From Candidatus Kuenenia stuttgartensis (GTDB taxonomy: Bacteria > Planctomycetota > Planctomycetia > Pirellulales > UBA1268), in the NCBI GenBank assembly GCA_945865325.1, contig CAMBFA010000015.1, positions 1 to 37,141 of the forward strand: DNA of 37,141 nucleotides, in the 5' to 3' direction. The translations under genes were made by a program, and so were the position numbers. Each line of letters opens with the position of its first letter. Positions within the stretch are counted from its first letter, which is position 1. The notes under the pieces were generated by a model. The model was not told the DNA's origin and did not search any database. It saw nothing but the letters and a program-made list of their open reading frames with translations. Below, piece by piece: positions 14,993 through 23,365 of the stretch.

Positions 14993-16204
14993 TCACGCCA
15001 TCGCCGCGACCAGCGCCGCGGCGGCGATCTCGACTTCGGCAACGTCGATCCACTCATCACACGTGTGGGCCTGGTCGATCGAGCCGGGGCCGAACACGAC
15101 CGTCGGCACGCCGGCGGCCGCATAGACGCTCGCGTTGGTGCCGTAGCGGGCGGCGCGGACGACGCTCCTACGGCCCTGCCCGCGGACCGCTTCCCCGAGC
15201 CTGTCGGCCAGGCGCCGGCCGGCGAGCATCGTCTCGGCGCCGCCTGACGGAAGGCCGTGGTGCTCGACAAACGGCTCCTCGTGTTCGATCGCCGCGCCGG
15301 GGCAGGCCTCGGCCACGCGGCGGATGACCTCGTCGCGGGCCGCGCGCGGAAGCTCCCCTGGCACGAGCCGCCGGTCGAGCTCGAGGATCACGTTGTCGGG
15401 GACAAGATTGACCCCAAAGCCTCCGCGGATCGTTCCCAGGCTGAGCGTCGGCGGGCCACAGGGATGGTCGGGGGAGCGGGTAAGCAGCTCTCGGGCGAGG
15501 GCTTCGATCGCCAAGCTCGCCCGGGCGGCCGTGTAGATGGCGTTGTCGCCGCGCTCGGGGAAGGAGCTGTGACAGGACCGCCCTCCGACACGGATCCGCC
15601 ACCGCACCGCCCCCTTGTGCATGCCGACGACATCGAGGCCGGTCGGCTCGGCAATGATGCCCGCCACCGGCCGGGCCCCGGCGAGCGCGCGGGCGGGGCC
15701 GTCGCCGGGGCTCACCCCGCCAGCGCCACTCCACAGCGAGGCGATCGCCCGAGCCCCGGAGAAGCCGAACTCCTCGTTGACCGTCGCCGTGAACAGGATC
15801 GTGACGGGGCGGGGCTGCGCGGAGCCGATGAGCCGCTCGAGCCCGACGAGCATCGCCGCCATTCCCCCCTTCACGTCACACGCCCCCCGCCCCTGAAGAC
15901 GGCCGTCGCGGACCAGCGGGAGGAAGGGGTCGATCGTCATTCCCTCCACCGGCACGGTGTCTTGGTGAGCATCCCAGAGAACCGTCGGGGCCCCGGGAAC
16001 GGTGGCCTCGAGGAGGGCGAGAATATTGTCGCGGCCGGGGGCGACCGGCTGCCGTGCCCAGGGGAGGCCGGCGGCGCTGAAGCGCTGCACGAGGTAGTCG
16101 GTGATCCGACCCTCGAGGTACTCCGGTCCCGAGACGTCGCGCCCCATCGGGTTGACGCTGGGGCGGCGGACGAGGTCGGCAAGCGTCGCCAGGGAATCTA
16201 CCAT
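14993..16204 (-). CDS. M20-family metallopeptidase/deacylase (ArgE/DapE-like)
   Basis: A 403-residue enzyme of the ArgE/DapE/ACY1 family, which hydrolyses amide bonds of N-acyl amino acids or small peptides with one or two zinc ions. The metal ligands are all visible. They are the His in AHQDTVP, the bridging Asp in GRGACDVKGG, the catalytic and ligand pair NEE, the Glu of IAEPTGLD, and the His near the end in GSIDQAHTCDEW. The lid or dimerisation domain lies between (GAVRWRIRVGGRSCHSSFP). The length is normal. The exact substrate cannot be assigned; no arg or dap genes are nearby. The start ATG at 16204 is 172 bases from the divergent secreted-protein gene. Confidence 0.9.
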   Translation of the reverse strand: MVDSLATLADLVRRPSVNPMGRDVSGPEYLEGRITDYLVQRFSAAGLPWARQPVAPGRDNILALLEATVPGAPTVLWDAHQDTVPVEGMTIDPFLPLVRDGRLQGRGACDVKGGMAAMLVGLERLIGSAQPRPVTILFTATVNEEFGFSGARAIASLWSGAGGVSPGDGPARALAGARPVAGIIAEPTGLDVVGMHKGAVRWRIRVGGRSCHSSFPERGDNAIYTAARASLAIEALARELLTRSPDHPCGPPTLSLGTIRGGFGVNLVPDNVILELDRRLVPGELPRAARDEVIRRVAEACPGAAIEHEEPFVEHHGLPSGGAETMLAGRRLADRLGEAVRGQGRRSVVRAARYGTNASVYAAAGVPTVVFGPGSIDQAHTCDEWIDVAEVEIAAAALVAAMA

Positions 16205-16376
16205 GGTCGCAGCCTACCAAACCCCGAATCGCCCCTGCCATCCGTCACCACCGGCACAACCCGACCGTCGAGCGGATCGGCAGGCCATGCTAAGATTACG
16301 GCCTAGGGATGAAACCCCCGGGAACCAGCCCCGCCGGTCCCATCCCCTCCCCTGCCCCGCCCGCGAGTTCAGTGCC

Positions 16377-17357
16377 ATGAGCATCCTCCGAATCTCGTCC
16401 TGCTCCTTTTGCCTGCTGGTCACCCTCGTGGTTGTCACGCTCGCCGTCGGCATCCCCCCGGCCACCGCGCAGACGCCTGCCGCGCGGGCCCCTGCCGCGA
16501 CGTCGGCCGGCATCGAGGCCGTCCGGGCTGCGTCGCGGACCTACCAGGAAGCACTCGCCCGTGGCGATGGCAAGGCCGTCGCGGGGCTGTGGACCGAGAA
16601 TGGCGACATCATCGACGACATGGGGGCGGTCTTCCGCGGCCGGGAGAGCGTTGCCGGCCTGGAGCCCGCCGCGGAGGGGCAGGCCCGCCCGTCGTTCAAC
16701 ATCGAAGAGGTCTCGATCCGCCTTCTCACCGATTCGGTGGCCCTCGAGGATGGCACGGTTGTCGTCACCCCCCCCGGCACCTCCACCCCCCAGCACGGTC
16801 GCTTCTCTGCGACGTGGGTGAAGCAGGCCGACGGCTGGAAGGTGGCGAGCCTGCGGGAGTGGCGGACCGATCCGCCGGAAACGTCGGCCAGGCTCGCCGA
16901 CCTTGATTGGCTCGTGGGCGACTGGGCCGTGACCGTCGACGGGCGACCCGAGAACGACGAAAACGCCCCCCGCCCCCGGATGGAGATGAGCGTCCGCTGG
17001 AATCCGACCAACACCTATCTGCTCCGGGAGACGACGATCACCTCGCCGGATGGGAGCGAGGGATTGCAGGTCTCGCAGCGGATCGGCTGGGATCCGCTCT
17101 CCCGGCGCCTCCATTCCTGGTCGTTCAGCACCGATGGAAGCCATTCCGAGGCCGATTGGACGCTCGAGGAGGGGGTCTGGGTGTCGCGGGCGACGACCGT
17201 CCACCCCGACGGTAGTCAGACCGCGACGATCAACCACTATCTCTACGACGGCCAGGACGAGTGCACGTTCCAGTCGTTGCCGACCCACGCCGGGGCCACG
17301 CATCAGGCCGCGGTGACCATGACCATGACCCGCAAGCCCGGGGAACCCTCCGAATGA
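16377..17357 (+). CDS. Secreted two-domain NTF2-like protein
   Basis: A 326-residue exported protein. The signal peptide covers residues 1-31 (hydrophobic SFCLLVTLVVVTLAVG, then ATAQ). Residues about 43-165 form an NTF2/SnoaL-like domain (ASRTYQEALARGDGKAVAGLW; FSATWVKQADGWKVASLREW), the type often annotated SgcJ/EcaC. Residues about 175-320 are a beta-rich lipocalin-like segment (LDWLVGDWAV; YLLRETTITSPDG; GWDPLSRRLHSWSF). The ligand is unknown. The start at 16377 follows from the signal peptide, as the frame is open upstream without one. A possible -10 box, TAAGAT, lies at 16291-16296. Its TGA overlaps the ATG of the next gene (ATGA), so the two are probably made together. Confidence 0.8.
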   Translation: MSILRISSCSFCLLVTLVVVTLAVGIPPATAQTPAARAPAATSAGIEAVRAASRTYQEALARGDGKAVAGLWTENGDIIDDMGAVFRGRESVAGLEPAAEGQARPSFNIEEVSIRLLTDSVALEDGTVVVTPPGTSTPQHGRFSATWVKQADGWKVASLREWRTDPPETSARLADLDWLVGDWAVTVDGRPENDENAPRPRMEMSVRWNPTNTYLLRETTITSPDGSEGLQVSQRIGWDPLSRRLHSWSFSTDGSHSEADWTLEEGVWVSRATTVHPDGSQTATINHYLYDGQDECTFQSLPTHAGATHQAAVTMTMTRKPGEPSE

Positions 17358-18163
17358 CCCGCTCCGCCCGCCCCATGTCAATCACCCTCGTCAAGCCGTT
17401 GGTTCCCTGCGTTCTGGCCCTCGCCGTCGCGGCGGGAGTCATCGGTTCCATCGCCCGACCGCTCGTCGGCCAGGCGGCCGATCCGCCGGCGGCAGCGACC
17501 GCCGACCTGGACAACGCCCAAGACGACGCCCAGGAGGCGCTGGCCGCGAAGGCGGAAATCCTCCAGAGCTCCCGCTGGCGCCGGGCGATCTTCGAGCTGG
17601 GGGAATGGCTCTCGGTTCAGAAGATCTACCCGCCCCGCGAAGTCCAGCGGATCAAGGCGGAGTTCAACACGAAGGTGATGAAGATGTCGCCCCAGGAGAT
17701 CGAATACCTCCTCGACGACCTCGAGGCGAAGTTCAAGGTGATCGAGACGCCCGAGGCCCAGGAAGCCCGGGCCTGGATGGGGCAATACCTCTCGGCGATG
17801 TCGGACCGGAAGCGGGCCGACGTTCTCAAGGATGTCCCGAACGTCGTCGACATGACCGCCGCCCAACTCTCGGAGGAGATCTCCAAGATCGAACAGACCC
17901 GCCAGACCCTCAAGGATCGGCAGGTCGCCTTCGACGCCGGGAAACAGGTCCTCGCTGACGTCGCCGCGGCCAACCGCAAGGCCACCGCTGATGCCTCCCT
18001 CGCCGCGACCTCCAGGATGAACTCCGGCCCCTCCTTCTCCCCGTACCGATCCGGGGGGAGCGGCGGCAGTCCCCCCTTCGCCAACGCCCGCGTCGGCAGC
18101 GGGATGTCGATCGGGATCGGCCCCTGGGGCGCCTATGTCGGCATGAGCCTCGGCAACTTCTGA
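17354..18163 (+). CDS. Secreted coiled-coil protein of unknown function
   Basis: A 269-residue protein with an N-terminal signal segment (VKPLVPCVLALAVAAGVIG, residues about 13-31). The body is mostly charged and helical (residues about 45-215, including NAQDDAQEALAAKAEILQ and SEEISKIEQTRQTLKDRQ). The Ser/Gly-rich tail ends in IGPWGAYVGMSLGNF. No enzyme motif is seen. ATG 17354 overlaps the preceding stop; ATG 17375 (MSITLV) is an alternative that also keeps the signal segment. With the NTF2-like protein it forms a two-gene unit ahead of the terminator at 18289. Confidence 0.75.
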   Translation: MTRSARPMSITLVKPLVPCVLALAVAAGVIGSIARPLVGQAADPPAAATADLDNAQDDAQEALAAKAEILQSSRWRRAIFELGEWLSVQKIYPPREVQRIKAEFNTKVMKMSPQEIEYLLDDLEAKFKVIETPEAQEARAWMGQYLSAMSDRKRADVLKDVPNVVDMTAAQLSEEISKIEQTRQTLKDRQVAFDAGKQVLADVAAANRKATADASLAATSRMNSGPSFSPYRSGGSGGSPPFANARVGSGMSIGIGPWGAYVGMSLGNF

Positions 18164-18288
18164 CGAAACGCCCCCCCTCCGGCTTCCAGCCGCAGCCCAA
18201 GAACCCCACCTCGTCGCCGGCCGATCGGGACGGTATAACCTTCTCTATCGGTTCGACCCGTCCAAACTAGGAAAAATGGCCGGAAATG

Positions 18289-18313
18289 GCCGGAGCAGAG
18301 CTCCGGCTTTTTT
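18289..18313 (+). terminator. Intrinsic terminator between the secreted pair and nuo
   Basis: GCCGGAGC (18289-18296) pairs perfectly with GCTCCGGC (18300-18307) around an AGA loop, followed by six T (18308-18313). It separates the upstream transcript from the nuo operon, so the nuo promoter should lie between 18313 and 18432, where the Rex-like site is. The bases just before it contain a tandem copy of AAATGGCCGG. Confidence 0.88.
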
Positions 18314-18324
18314 CACCGCCGACT

Positions 18325-18342
18325 TTGTGAAGGATTTCACGA
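18325..18342. promoter_or_regulatory. Rex (redox-sensing repressor) operator before nuoA
   Basis: TTGTGAAGGATTTCACGA matches the Rex consensus TTGTGAAnnnnTTCACAA at 13 of 14 fixed positions. The symmetry extends outward (GACTT before, AAGTC after). It lies 12 bases after the terminator and about 90 bases before nuoA, where the operon promoter must be. Rex releases DNA when NADH is high, and in Streptomyces it controls nuo, which fits the context. I could not place -35/-10 boxes with confidence. Confidence 0.75.
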
Positions 18343-18431
18343 AGTCGTCTGGCCGGCTCCCTGGCCTGGTCTGCCCCGTTCCCCGCCAGATCGGGCACCG
18401 CCCCCGCCTTCCCTCACGGTTCAGGCCCCCC

Positions 18432-18830
18432 ATGGAAGCGATCCTTCCCGTTCTCCTGTTCGTCGCCATCGCCGCGGCGGTGTCGGTCGGGCTGGTCGTG
18501 GGTTCGAGCCTCATCGGCCCCAATAAGCGGACCAACCGGGTCAAGGAGATGCCCTACGAGAGTGGCATGGATCCGGTGCACGACACGCGCCGCCGGTTCG
18601 ACGTTCGCTTTCATCTCGTGGCGATCACGTTTCTCGTGTTCGACGTCGAGCTCCTCTTTCTCTACCCCTGGGCGGTTGCCAGCCGGTCGGCGGCGGGGAT
18701 CGACGCGGCGGTTTCCGATGGGCTCGTGTCGGGCCGCGGTCTGGTGTTCGCGGGAGCGATGGCGTTCATCGCCCTGGTTGTTGTCGGCTTCGCCTACGAC
18801 TGGCGCAAGGGGGTGTTTCGGTGGCGTTAG
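18432..18830 (+). CDS. nuoA: NADH-quinone oxidoreductase subunit A
   Basis: A 132-residue membrane subunit of complex I that helps form the quinone-site region with NuoH and NuoJ. Three membrane helices are visible (residues about 3-26, 60-82 and 100-122). The family motif YESGMDP lies in the loop after helix 1, and FHLVAITFLVFDVELLFLYPWA forms helix 2. The length is normal. The start was chosen because the protein then begins directly with helix 1; it has a C-rich leader and no Shine-Dalgarno. It is the first gene of the operon, and its end overlaps nuoB by ten bases. Confidence 0.96.
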   Translation: MEAILPVLLFVAIAAAVSVGLVVGSSLIGPNKRTNRVKEMPYESGMDPVHDTRRRFDVRFHLVAITFLVFDVELLFLYPWAVASRSAAGIDAAVSDGLVSGRGLVFAGAMAFIALVVVGFAYDWRKGVFRWR

Positions 18831-19414
18831 AACTCCCGGAAAACGTTGTTGTCAGCCGGCTCGACGAGCTTGCGAGCTGGTGCCGCAAGAACAGCCTCTG
18901 GCCGATGCCGTTTGCGACGGCATGCTGCGGCATCGAACTGATGGCGACCGGTGCCGCCAAGCACGATCTCGCCCGTTTCGGCGCCGAGGTGTTCCGCTTC
19001 AGCCCGCGGCAATGCGATCTGATGATCGTGGCCGGGCGGGTCGCCATGAAGATGCTTCCGGTCCTCCAACGGATCTGGCTGCAGATGCACGAGCCGAAGT
19101 GGTGCATCTCGATGGGGGCCTGTGCGAGCACCGGCGGCGTGTTCGACACCTACGCGGTGGTCCAAGGGATCGACCGCTTCATTCCGGTCGACATGTACGT
19201 CCCCGGCTGCCCGCCGCGTCCCGAACAGCTCATCCAGGCGATCATCGACCTCCAGGACAAGATCCAACGGGAGGGAACAATCGCCGGCCGGGAGTTCGAG
19301 ACGCGCGAGCGACAGTTCCGCAAGCGCGCCCTCGTCGAGGCGGTCGCGCCACTCTCGATCGATGCCGCCCGCAATCCGGTGATCCAGCGGGAGCTGCGAT
19401 TCCCCCGTTCCTGA
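18821..19414 (+). CDS. nuoB: NADH-quinone oxidoreductase subunit B
   Basis: A 197-residue peripheral subunit that carries cluster N2, the last [4Fe-4S] before quinone. The ligands are visible: the adjacent cysteines in ATACCGIELMA, the Cys in SMGACASTGG and the Cys in VPGCPPRPE. It starts with GTG at 18821, inside the end of nuoA, preceded by a G-rich stretch (AAGGGGG) that can serve as ribosome-binding site. A C-terminal extension of about 35 residues follows the usual end. Confidence 0.96.
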   Translation: MALELPENVVVSRLDELASWCRKNSLWPMPFATACCGIELMATGAAKHDLARFGAEVFRFSPRQCDLMIVAGRVAMKMLPVLQRIWLQMHEPKWCISMGACASTGGVFDTYAVVQGIDRFIPVDMYVPGCPPRPEQLIQAIIDLQDKIQREGTIAGREFETRERQFRKRALVEAVAPLSIDAARNPVIQRELRFPRS

Positions 19415-19476
19415 TGCTCTGGCCCCACAAAACCGTGGCCCAAGAAGCCTGACCGAGCCACCCTGTCCACGAAACC

Positions 19477-19983
19477 ATGACGCCCCCCTCCCCCACCGCC
19501 GATATCGTCCCAGCGCTCATGGCCCGGTTTCCTGGGCTGGAGACCTCGGCTTACCGTGGCCAGACGCGGGTCGTGGTCGGAGAACCGGTGTCGCTGGAGG
19601 TCCTCTCCTTCCTCGCCGCGGCCGGCTTCGATCTCCTCGTCGATGTCACCTGCGTCGACTACCTCGAATACCGTGGCGCCACGCGGCGCTACGGCCTGGT
19701 GTACCTCCTGGCCTCGACGGCCACGGCGGACCGGCTCATCGTGCGGGTGTTCGTCGACGACCCACACCCCGCCGTCCGCAGTGTTGTCGGCGTGTGGCGC
19801 TCGGCCGACTGGCTGGAACGCGAGGTGTGGGACATGTTCGGAATCGATTTCGTCGGGCACCCCGACCTCCGCCGCCTGATGATGCCCGAGCAGTTCACCG
19901 CCCACCCGCTGCGCAAGGATTACCCGCTCCAGGGGCGCGGTGAGCGTCACAACTTCCCCGTTCTCACCCGCGAGGACGGCTGA
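19477..19983 (+). CDS. nuoC: NADH-quinone oxidoreductase subunit C
   Basis: A 168-residue peripheral subunit (30-kDa family) at the junction between the electron-transfer arm and NuoB/D. The family signature is intact: ERE(V)WDMFGIDFVGHPDLRRLMMPE, then HPLRKDYPLQG. It is a separate protein, not fused to NuoD as in E. coli. It lies 62 bases after nuoB and has no Shine-Dalgarno. Confidence 0.95.
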   Translation: MTPPSPTADIVPALMARFPGLETSAYRGQTRVVVGEPVSLEVLSFLAAAGFDLLVDVTCVDYLEYRGATRRYGLVYLLASTATADRLIVRVFVDDPHPAVRSVVGVWRSADWLEREVWDMFGIDFVGHPDLRRLMMPEQFTAHPLRKDYPLQGRGERHNFPVLTREDG

Positions 19984-20052
19984 CCCTGCCGTTCGTTTCC
20001 CCGGCCTTTTCCAACCCCCCACCCGTTCCTCCAGCCATTCTAGGCCGCCACC

Positions 20053-21282
20053 ATGTCGATCGCCCCCGATCACGACACCCGCGTCCGTCCGGCGGCCACC
20101 CGCGAGGAGGACTACCTCTGGACGCTGAACTTCGGTCCCCAGCACCCCGCCACGCACACCACCCTGCGGCTCGTTCTGAAGCTCGAGGGGGAGCGGGTCG
20201 TCGATGCGATGCCGGAGATGGGCTATCTCCATTCGGGGTTCGAGAAGATCGGCGAACATCTCACGTTCAACCAGTACGTGACCGTCACCGACCGGATGAA
20301 TTACATCTCGCCGATGGCCAACAACGTCGCCTGGCACCATGCGGTGGAGACGCTCCTGGGGATCGACTTGACGCCGCGCTGCAAGGTAATTCGCACGATC
20401 GTCGCCGAGCTCGCCCGGATCAGTGACCACCTCCTTTGCAACGGTGCGGTAGGGCTCGACACCGGCGCGTTCACCTTCTTTCTTTACGGCTTCTACCAGC
20501 GCGAGGTGATCTACGACATCTTCGAGACGCTCTGCGGGGCCCGATTCACCAACAGCTACACAAGGGTCGGCGGGGTCTCCCACGATTTCACGCCGCTGGT
20601 GATCGAGAAGATCCGCACCTTTCTCCGCACCTTTCCCAAGACGCTCAACGACATGGAACGGCTGCTGACCCGCAACCGGATCTTCGTCGACCGTACGAAG
20701 GGCGTCGGCGTGCTGACGAAGGAGGAAGCGATCAACGGCGGCGCTACCGGCCCGGTGGCCCGGGCCAGCGGTGTCACCCGCGACCTGCGGAAGGACGAGC
20801 CCTACCTCGCCTATGCCGACTATGACTTCCAGGTGTGCTGCGCTGCCGCCGGCGATTGCTATGCCCGCTACCTCGTCCGCATGCAGGAGATGCGCGAGAG
20901 CCTGAAGATCCTCAATCAGGCGATCGAGAACATCCCCGCCGGCGAGGTGAACGTGGGCGTCGACCAGCGGGTCGGGCGGCCGTCGAAAGAGCAGGTCTAT
21001 TCGACGATCGAGGGAACGATCTCCCACTTCGAGCTCTCGATGAGCAACCGCACGTTCGAGGTGCCGTACGAAGAGTCGTACGCCGCCATCGAGGCCCCCA
21101 ACGGTGAGCTCGGCTTCTATGTTGTCGGCGACGGCGACGATACCGCCTACCGGGCCCGCTGCCGGCCCCCGTCCGTGCTCCACTTTTCGCTCTTCCCCCA
21201 ATTGATCCGGGGCCACACGCTCTCCGACGTGGTCGCCGTCCTCGGCAGCCTCAACATCATCGCCGCCGAGCTCGACCGCTGA
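20053..21282 (+). CDS. nuoD: NADH-quinone oxidoreductase subunit D
   Basis: A 409-residue 49-kDa-type subunit that forms the quinone-binding pocket with NuoB. It shows FGPQHPATHTTLRL near the N-terminus (residues about 31-44), with the His that lines the quinone site. It also has LGYL/MGYLHSGFEKIGE, RISDHLLCNG, and the C-terminal IIAAELDR typical of the family, which descends from Ni-Fe hydrogenase large subunits. The [NiFe] cysteines are absent, as expected. It is preceded by a 69-base C-rich spacer without a Shine-Dalgarno. Confidence 0.97.
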   Translation: MSIAPDHDTRVRPAATREEDYLWTLNFGPQHPATHTTLRLVLKLEGERVVDAMPEMGYLHSGFEKIGEHLTFNQYVTVTDRMNYISPMANNVAWHHAVETLLGIDLTPRCKVIRTIVAELARISDHLLCNGAVGLDTGAFTFFLYGFYQREVIYDIFETLCGARFTNSYTRVGGVSHDFTPLVIEKIRTFLRTFPKTLNDMERLLTRNRIFVDRTKGVGVLTKEEAINGGATGPVARASGVTRDLRKDEPYLAYADYDFQVCCAAAGDCYARYLVRMQEMRESLKILNQAIENIPAGEVNVGVDQRVGRPSKEQVYSTIEGTISHFELSMSNRTFEVPYEESYAAIEAPNGELGFYVVGDGDDTAYRARCRPPSVLHFSLFPQLIRGHTLSDVVAVLGSLNIIAAELDR

Positions 21283-21343
21283 ACCGTTCGCCGTCCACGC
21301 GCCAAGCCAACCGTCCGACCAAGCCCTCTGCCTACCCCGCCCC

Positions 21344-21850
21344 ATGATCACCACCCAGCGGATCCTGACGCCCGAGATGGTTGCGCAGATCGAGGCCCTT
21401 GCGCCCCGTTACCCCAACCGCCGCGCGCTGACGCTGCCGGCCCTGCACATCGTCAACGATTGCCTGCGGTACGTGCCTTTCGAGGCCGTCGTCGAGGTGG
21501 CCCAACTCCTTGGCCTCGCCCCGGCTGAGGTCCAGGACACGCTCTCCTTCTATGCGTTTTTTCCGCAGGACAAGCCGTCGGGTCGGACCCGGGCGTGGGT
21601 CTGCCGATCGGTGTCGTGCGCGCTGCGGGGGGGCGAGGAAATCCTCGACCACATCTGCCATGCCGCCGGCATCGATCCCTACGGCACAACCACCGATGGT
21701 GCCCTCACGGTCGAGCCCGCCGAGTGCCTCGGGGCCTGTGACTTCGCCCCCTGCATGCTCGCCGGCAAGACCCTCCACAAGAACCTCACCAAGGAATCGG
21801 CCGAGGCGTTCGTCCGCGACGCCCGGTCTCCGGTCGGCACACCTTCCTGA
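21344..21850 (+). CDS. nuoE: NADH-quinone oxidoreductase subunit E
   Basis: A 168-residue 24-kDa-type subunit with an N-terminal helical part and a thioredoxin-like [2Fe-2S] domain. The four ligands are in CRSVSC (C-x4-C) and CLGAC (C-x3-C). It forms the NADH-oxidising module with NuoF and NuoG, so the encoded complex accepts NADH rather than only ferredoxin. The length is normal. The start is preceded by a C-rich sequence without a Shine-Dalgarno. Confidence 0.96.
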   Translation: MITTQRILTPEMVAQIEALAPRYPNRRALTLPALHIVNDCLRYVPFEAVVEVAQLLGLAPAEVQDTLSFYAFFPQDKPSGRTRAWVCRSVSCALRGGEEILDHICHAAGIDPYGTTTDGALTVEPAECLGACDFAPCMLAGKTLHKNLTKESAEAFVRDARSPVGTPS

Positions 21851-21898
21851 ATCGCTCCTCTGTCGTTCCTCGTTCCCGCAATCCTCCCCAACGATCCC

Positions 21899-23254
21899 AT
21901 GACTACCTTCCAACCGGTTCTCCTCGAAGCCGTCGGCGTTGCCGGGAGCCACACGCTCGAGAGCTACCGCAGCCGTGGCGGCTACGCGCCGCTGGAACGG
22001 ATGCTCAAAGAGAACCAGCCGGCGGACGTGATCGAGCTGGTGAAGTCGTCGGGGCTGCGCGGCCGGGGGGGCGCCGGATTCCCCACCGGGCTGAAGTGGA
22101 CGTTCCTCCCCAAGGATCATCCCGGGCCGATCTATCTGTGCATCAACGCCGACGAGAGCGAACCGGGAACGTTCAACAACCGGATCTTGATGGAGGATGA
22201 CCCGCACCAAGTGATTGAGGGGATCATCCTCTCGGCTTACGCGACGCGGGCCACCACCGCCTACCTCTACCTGCGCTACGAATACCCGCTGTGCTGGGAC
22301 CGTCTCCAGGGCGCCATCGACGAGGCCTATGCCGCCGGGCTCCTCGGGAAGAATATCCAGGGGAGCGGCTTTTCGCTCGATCTCTACCTCCACCGCGGTG
22401 CGGCCGCCTACATCTGCGGTGAGGAGACGGGGCTCATCGAAAGCCTCGAGGGGAAGCGGGCCTGGCCGCGGATCAAGCCGCCGTTCCCGGCAATCGAAGG
22501 GCTCTTCCGCAAGCCGACGGTCGTCAACAACATCGAGACGATGGCTTGCGTCGCCCAGATCGCCCGCCGCGGGGTCGAGTGGTTCCGCTCGATCGGTGTT
22601 CCCTCCGATCCGAACAACCCGCGTGATCCGGGGAGCTACGGGCCGAAGCTCTACTGCCTCTCCGGCCATGTCGAGCGCCCCGGTTGCTACGAGGCCCCCC
22701 TCGGCATCACCGCCCGCCAGCTCATCGACGGCCAGGGAGGCGGGGTGTGGAAGGGGCGGAAGGCGAAGGCGGTGATCCCCGGCGGGATCTCGATGGGCCT
22801 GATGACGGAGGCCGAGCTCGACACCCCGCTCGATTTCGCCGGCCCCGGCAAGGTCGGCTGCCTCGGCCTCGGTACCGCCGCGGTCGTCGTCATCGACGAA
22901 ACGGTGAGCATTGTCGACTTCCTCCACAACTCCTGCCGGTTCTTCGCCCACGAGTCCTGCGGGCAGTGCACCCCCTGCCGCGAGGGGACGGCCTGGTCGC
23001 TGCGGATGCTCGAGCGGATCCGGGCCGGCAAGGGCCGGCTCAAGGATCTCGACCTCCTCGCCGAAATCGGCAACACGATGGGCATGATGCCCGGGTCAAC
23101 GATCTGCGGCCTCGCCGACGGTGCGGCTTGGCCGATCAAGAACGCCATCAAGAAGTTCCGCGGCGAGTTCGAGGACTACATCAAGCGGACGAATCCCTCC
23201 GGCTGGATGGTCACCGACCCTGTTCCTGCCCTCCAGATCGTCGGAGCCCACTGA
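21899..23254 (+). CDS. nuoF: NADH-quinone oxidoreductase subunit F
   Basis: A 451-residue 51-kDa-type subunit, the entry point for NADH. The FMN/NADH-binding loops are GLRGRGGAGFPTGLKW and NADESEPGTFNNR, followed by CGEETGLIESLEG. Cluster N3 ligands are the C-x2-C-x2-C in SCGQCTPCREG plus the Cys of STICGLADG. It is complete and of normal length. It is followed by a 111-base spacer holding a long inverted repeat (23257-23338) before nuoG. Confidence 0.97.
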   Translation: MTTFQPVLLEAVGVAGSHTLESYRSRGGYAPLERMLKENQPADVIELVKSSGLRGRGGAGFPTGLKWTFLPKDHPGPIYLCINADESEPGTFNNRILMEDDPHQVIEGIILSAYATRATTAYLYLRYEYPLCWDRLQGAIDEAYAAGLLGKNIQGSGFSLDLYLHRGAAAYICGEETGLIESLEGKRAWPRIKPPFPAIEGLFRKPTVVNNIETMACVAQIARRGVEWFRSIGVPSDPNNPRDPGSYGPKLYCLSGHVERPGCYEAPLGITARQLIDGQGGGVWKGRKAKAVIPGGISMGLMTEAELDTPLDFAGPGKVGCLGLGTAAVVVIDETVSIVDFLHNSCRFFAHESCGQCTPCREGTAWSLRMLERIRAGKGRLKDLDLLAEIGNTMGMMPGSTICGLADGAAWPIKNAIKKFRGEFEDYIKRTNPSGWMVTDPVPALQIVGAH

Positions 23255-23256
23255 CC

Positions 23257-23338
23257 GGAAAAGGTGCCAGCCACCATTTTCACAAGCCACCTCCGCGTGC
23301 CGAATCGCCCCAGGAACATGGTGGCTGGCACTCTTTCC
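23257..23338. repeat. REP-like long inverted repeat between nuoF and nuoG
   Basis: GTGCCAGCCACCAT (23264-23277) and ATGGTGGCTGGCAC (23318-23331) are perfect inverted copies. The flanks GGAAAAG (23257-23263) and TCTTTCC (23332-23338) extend the stem to 21 pairs with one G-T and one mismatch; the loop is 40 bases. The element starts two bases after the nuoF stop. It looks like a mobile REP/MITE-type hairpin; no second copy was noticed in the window. Confidence 0.8.
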
Positions 23339-23365
23339 TGATCGCCCCTCCTGCCAACACGCCAC

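Noticed and set aside
18234-18239. TATAAC as a promoter -10 box for nuo
   Set aside because: No acceptable -35 box is present, and a strong intrinsic terminator at 18289-18313 lies between it and nuoA.
20040-20056. GCCGCCACCATG before nuoD, identical to the eukaryotic Kozak consensus
   Set aside because: The surroundings are clearly bacterial. C-rich leaders are common to the nuo genes here, so the match is coincidental.
19150-21354. 734-codon antisense frame over nuoB-nuoD
   Set aside because: This is a by-product of strong G/C third-position bias. The plus strand encodes three intact, well-known complex I subunits.
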